DNA of 34,280 nt. It comes from Acidobacteriota bacterium. Its GTDB lineage: Bacteria; Acidobacteriota; Vicinamibacteria; Vicinamibacterales; UBA2999. Position 1 is the first letter of the stretch, and each line of letters begins with the position of its first letter. The notes under the pieces are model-generated. The model saw only the letters and a program-made list of their open reading frames with translations. It did not search any database and was not told the DNA's origin. Positions 31,660-34,280 of this stretch are shown here, one piece after another. A program made the position numbers and the translations under genes. The stretch is from the NCBI GenBank assembly GCA_013140775.1, contig JABFSA010000125.1, forward strand, positions 1 through 34,280, given 5' to 3'.

Positions 31660-32457
31660 ATGGCCGAGTATGTGACACGCCGGAATTTCATGACGCTGCT
31701 GGCTGCGGCAGCTCCAGGTGCTTTGGTTTTTGCACCCTCGTTCTCAGGGTCGTCGCTCCTGGCGCAAGCCTCACCCGCACCCGATCCGAAGATCCTCTCG
31801 GACCTCGTCGCGGGCAATCACATCCTCGTCCGCAAGGGCGTCATCGTGATCCACGGCCATCTGAGCGTGCGTCACGACAAGAATCCGAACCGGTTCTTCA
31901 TGTCCAAAGCGATCGCGCCAGAGTCGATCGTCGCCGCGGACATCATGGAGTTCGACCTCGACAGCAAGGCCATTGATCCCAAGGGACGCGAGGGGTATCA
32001 AGAGCGCTTCATTCACAGCGAGATCTTCAGGGCGCGGCCCGAGGTGAACGCCGTGATCCACGCGCACACGCCTTCGCTCCTGCCGTTCACGGCGAGCGAC
32101 GTGCCTCTGCAGCCAGTCCAGCAGCAGGTCACCTTCCTGCCGGAACGAGTGAAGATGCACAGGAACGGTGACCGCGGCGACACCATCGTGAATATCGAGC
32201 AGGCCAAAGCGATGGTGAAGACCATGGGCAACGATGGTGCGCTGCTGCTGCACGGACACGGCGTCGTCGTGGTCGGCAACTCGATCCCGACGGTGGTGGG
32301 CCGCGCCATCGAGCTGGAACTCAACGGCCGAGTCCAGCGCGACATCATCGCGATGGGCGGCAAGCCGCTGCCGCTGCTTCCGGATCCGAAAGGTGGCAAC
32401 GGCTACGGCCGTGGCTGGGACGCCTGGCTGAAGGAAGAACAGCGACTCGTCAAGTAA
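31660..32457 (+). CDS. Tat-exported class II aldolase/adducin-family protein
   Basis: A 265-residue protein with a twin-arginine signal (VTRRNFMTLLAAAAPGALVF). The class II aldolase fold has a likely catalytic Glu121 (HSEIFRARPEV) and zinc ligands His134 and His136 (VIHAHTPS) with His198 or His200 (LLLHGHGVVVVG). Members of the family are usually cytosolic sugar-phosphate aldolases or decarboxylases; the Tat signal implies export of a folded, metal-loaded enzyme. The substrate is unknown. GGAGG stands before the ATG at 31660. It closes the gene run that starts at 27875, and a strong hairpin follows the stop. Confidence 0.85.
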   Translation: MAEYVTRRNFMTLLAAAAPGALVFAPSFSGSSLLAQASPAPDPKILSDLVAGNHILVRKGVIVIHGHLSVRHDKNPNRFFMSKAIAPESIVAADIMEFDLDSKAIDPKGREGYQERFIHSEIFRARPEVNAVIHAHTPSLLPFTASDVPLQPVQQQVTFLPERVKMHRNGDRGDTIVNIEQAKAMVKTMGNDGALLLHGHGVVVVGNSIPTVVGRAIELELNGRVQRDIIAMGGKPLPLLPDPKGGNGYGRGWDAWLKEEQRLVK

Positions 32458-32474
32458 CACCTCTCCACGAAGGT

Positions 32475-32514
32475 GCCGGTTCGCGGCAAGGTTGATGCCT
32501 TGCCTCGAGCCGGC
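32475..32514 (+). terminator. Long hairpin after the aldolase-family gene
   Basis: A 17-base arm (32475-32491) pairs with 32498-32514 with one mismatch and one wobble around the six-base loop TTGATG, 18 bases after the stop. There is no clear T-run. The rest of the 32458-32684 gap holds no gene that I can see. Confidence 0.6.
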
Positions 32515-32684
32515 GCTTCCAACCACTGCTCCACCACAGCTGTCGGTAAGAATGACTTCCACGCCGGCATCGCGGCTTCCGTAAAAAAACGACGAGCCCG
32601 GGTACAGGTGCGGTCCACTGCCCATCACGGTTAGCTCGAGGTGTGGTCTCTGCCTTGCAGAACTCATGGCAAGGGGAGATAGCT

Positions 32685-33320
32685 ATGCCTTATCAGAATT
32701 GGTCTGCTCGTCACGCGTTCACACTGCTCGCGGTCCTGGTCGCGCTTTTCGCGATTACAGCGGGCGCGCCGATTTCAGCCCAGCAACCCGTCAAGGACGG
32801 ATGGGTCACGATGAAGACCCATTCGATGTTCGTCCCCGAGGACGCACTCGAAGGCAGCAACATCGACGTCGATACGGAAAAGGGTGTGGTCACGCTGAGT
32901 GGGACGGTGACCAGCGCAGCGGGCCGGGCGCGCGCGCTGGCCATTGCCAAGGGCACCGATGGCGCCAGGAGCGTCGTCGATAAACTGCGTATCGCGCCGG
33001 CGGAGCGGGAACTGGACGACGTCGCGCACGATGCAGGCAAGGCGACATCGAATGTCGCCAAGGATGCCGCCAAAGAGACGAAGGCGGTGGCCAAGACCAC
33101 TGGGCGCAAGATTACGGACGGATGGATCAAGTCCAGGATCTTCGCTGACTACCTGAACGAGGATTCACTCGACGACAGCGACATCGACATCGACGTGGCC
33201 AACGGTATGGTGACGCTGAACGGCACCGTGAAGACGGCCGCTGGCAAGGCGCGTGCGGTGGCCATTGCAAAAGGTACAGATCGCGTGCACGGAGTGAAGG
33301 ACAACCTCAAGGTCGGCTAA
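32685..33320 (+). CDS. Exported protein with two BON domains (OsmY-like)
   Basis: A 211-residue exported protein. The signal peptide (HAFTLLAVLVALFAITAGAP) is followed by two BON domains. The first (about 38-105) has KGVVTLSGTVTSAAGRARAL and AIAKGTDGARSVVDKL. The second (about 145-211) has NGMVTLNGTVKTAAGKARAV and AIAKGTDRVHGVKDNL. They are joined by a Lys/Ala-rich helical linker. BON domains are thought to bind phospholipid surfaces; OsmY-type proteins act in envelope stress. The two domains resemble each other closely, suggesting internal duplication. AAGGGGAG precedes ATG 32685. It is a single-gene unit ending in a strong hairpin. Confidence 0.85.
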   Translation: MPYQNWSARHAFTLLAVLVALFAITAGAPISAQQPVKDGWVTMKTHSMFVPEDALEGSNIDVDTEKGVVTLSGTVTSAAGRARALAIAKGTDGARSVVDKLRIAPAERELDDVAHDAGKATSNVAKDAAKETKAVAKTTGRKITDGWIKSRIFADYLNEDSLDDSDIDIDVANGMVTLNGTVKTAAGKARAVAIAKGTDRVHGVKDNLKVG

Positions 33321-33341
33321 CGCAGACCTGCCCAGTGACGT

Positions 33342-33377
33342 GGTGACCCGCGGCGGCTTCGGCCGCGCGGGTTCACC
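33342..33377 (+). terminator. Rho-independent-type hairpin with UUCG tetraloop
   Basis: ACCCGCGGCGGC and GCCGCGCGGGT pair with one bulged G around a TTCG loop, and the outer GGTGA/TCACC extends the stem. It lies 21 bases after the BON-protein stop. No T-run follows. Confidence 0.6.
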
Positions 33378-33409
33378 GCCGCTCATCGTGGGAGTCGTCC
33401 GCGGCGTCC

Positions 33410-34280
33410 ATGGCCAACCCGCTTTTCCGTGTCTTTGACGTACTGACCGGTGCCCGGCGCACGGTGGCTACCATCGTGCCACGGCGTACGTTCGACGACG
33501 TCATCCTTCCTGGTTCTACGCGGCGAGCGCTCGACCAGGCACTCGTACACGTCACCAGCCACGATCTCATCTTCAATCGCTGGGGCCTCGGGGAGCGCCA
33601 CCCGACCGGGCTCGCGCTGGCCTTCAACTTCGCGGGACCTCCGGGGACAGGCAAAACCATCTGCGCAGAAGCCATCGCCAATGCGCTCGGACGCAAGCTG
33701 CTCCTCGTGCGTTACGAAGAGATGGAATCAGTCTGGATGGGCGAAACACCAAAGAACGTCGCGGCGGTGTTTCGGATGGCGAGCGAGGAGAACGCGGTCC
33801 TGCTCTTCGACGAAGCTGATGCCATCGCCACGCGCCGGTCCACGTCTGTGGAACACGCGTTTCTCCGCGAATCGAACACCGTCGTCAGCGTGCTGCTCAA
33901 AGAGCTCGAGACGTTCAATGGCGTGGTGATCTTCGCCACCAATCTGGCCTCGAACTTCGACCCAGCGTTCGAACGTCGAATCCGCACTCACGTCCTCTTC
34001 GAGATGCCTGGACCCGAGGAACGCGAGAAGATTTGGCGGGTCCAGATGCACCCGACGCTCACACCACTCGCGCCTGACGTGGACTTTCGAACGTTGGCGC
34101 GAACGTACGAAGCGACGGGAGGGGACATCCGCAACGCCGTATTGAAGGCGGCGATGGCGGCAGCCGCGGAAACGGGTCGCGACGCCCTCAAGGCGATCCA
34201 TCAGCGGCACCTCGAGGAAGGCATCCAGCAGGTCCCCGATGGAAAGCGCGTGATGCGTCAATCGCTGATGACGTCTTCGG
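33410..34280 (+). CDS. AAA+ ATPase, N-terminal part
   Basis: The gene continues past the right edge; 290 codons are visible. Walker A is GPPGTGKT (about residues 78-85), Walker B is LLFDEAD with the following AIATRRS, and a sensor-1 Asn is in VVIFATNLASNFDPAF. Arg residues in FERRIRTHVLFEMP are candidate Arg fingers. The closing helical lid has TGGDIRNAVLKAAMAAAAE. This is the classic AAA clade of the FtsH/proteasome-ATPase/katanin-like group. No membrane segment or protease domain is visible in the available part. The ribosome site is weak (GGGAG 15 bases upstream). Its role cannot be told without the C-terminus. Confidence 0.8.
   Translation, partial: MANPLFRVFDVLTGARRTVATIVPRRTFDDVILPGSTRRALDQALVHVTSHDLIFNRWGLGERHPTGLALAFNFAGPPGTGKTICAEAIANALGRKLLLVRYEEMESVWMGETPKNVAAVFRMASEENAVLLFDEADAIATRRSTSVEHAFLRESNTVVSVLLKELETFNGVVIFATNLASNFDPAFERRIRTHVLFEMPGPEEREKIWRVQMHPTLTPLAPDVDFRTLARTYEATGGDIRNAVLKAAMAAAAETGRDALKAIHQRHLEEGIQQVPDGKRVMRQSLMTSS

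Noticed and set aside
1..34280. CRISPR arrays, rRNA genes, complete insertion sequences
   Set aside because: No regularly spaced long repeats, rRNA-like sequence or transposase with terminal repeats was seen on reading both strands.

Overview
The window reads as high-GC chromosomal DNA of a heterotrophic bacterium of the Acidobacteriota, most likely class Vicinamibacteria. This is an inference from family content: proteins joining cytochrome c to a PHM-like copper domain, carboxypeptidase-regulatory/cytochrome c/Vgb-propeller proteins, a Y_Y_Y propeller histidine kinase, DUF6152 and DUF6644 proteins, and many exported redox proteins. No rRNA gene, intact tRNA gene or CRISPR array was seen.

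Layout. 1-781 (-): start of a Tat-exported thiamine-diphosphate enzyme, cut by the window edge. 1087-2262 (+): cytochrome c protein with a degenerate PHM-like domain. 2219-6296 (-): four-gene operon of CHRD protein, cytochrome c/PQQ dehydrogenase, DUF3347 protein and heavy-metal-binding-domain protein, pointing to periplasmic oxidation with copper handling. 6471-7859 (-): an intact cytochrome c/PHM-like protein. 8275-11880 (-): propeller histidine kinase and NarL/FixJ response regulator. A similar palindrome lies upstream of both PHM-type genes.

12267-18467 is accessory DNA: an intact P4-type integrase, then a decayed element of about 4.7 kb bounded by direct repeats of a tRNA-Thr 3' end. A second pair of tRNA-Asn 3' fragments is nested inside. 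It holds an integrase remnant, an ATPase remnant, a frameshifted lysozyme-like gene and a putative lipoprotein, with short 12-bp-period repeats that look like integrase arm sites.

18488-23021 (-) is a three-gene operon: a carboxypeptidase-regulatory/cytochrome c/Vgb-propeller protein and two translationally coupled multicopper oxidases. The two oxidases have lost opposite halves of the trinuclear copper ligand set. Together they supply exactly one complete set, which suggests an obligate hetero-oligomeric oxidase. This is the most interesting feature of the window.

23920-26683 (+): a cytochrome c/beta-barrel fusion followed by a pentahaem cytochrome, possibly an electron route to the outer membrane. 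26900-27184 (-): two tiny putative membrane proteins. 27344-32457 (+): exported or membrane proteins of little-known families (WDGD-type protein, DUF6152, another WDGD-type protein, metallo-beta-lactamase fold, two DUF6644-type membrane proteins, Tat-exported class II aldolase). 32685-33320: a BON-domain protein. 33410-34280: start of an AAA+ ATPase, cut by the window edge.
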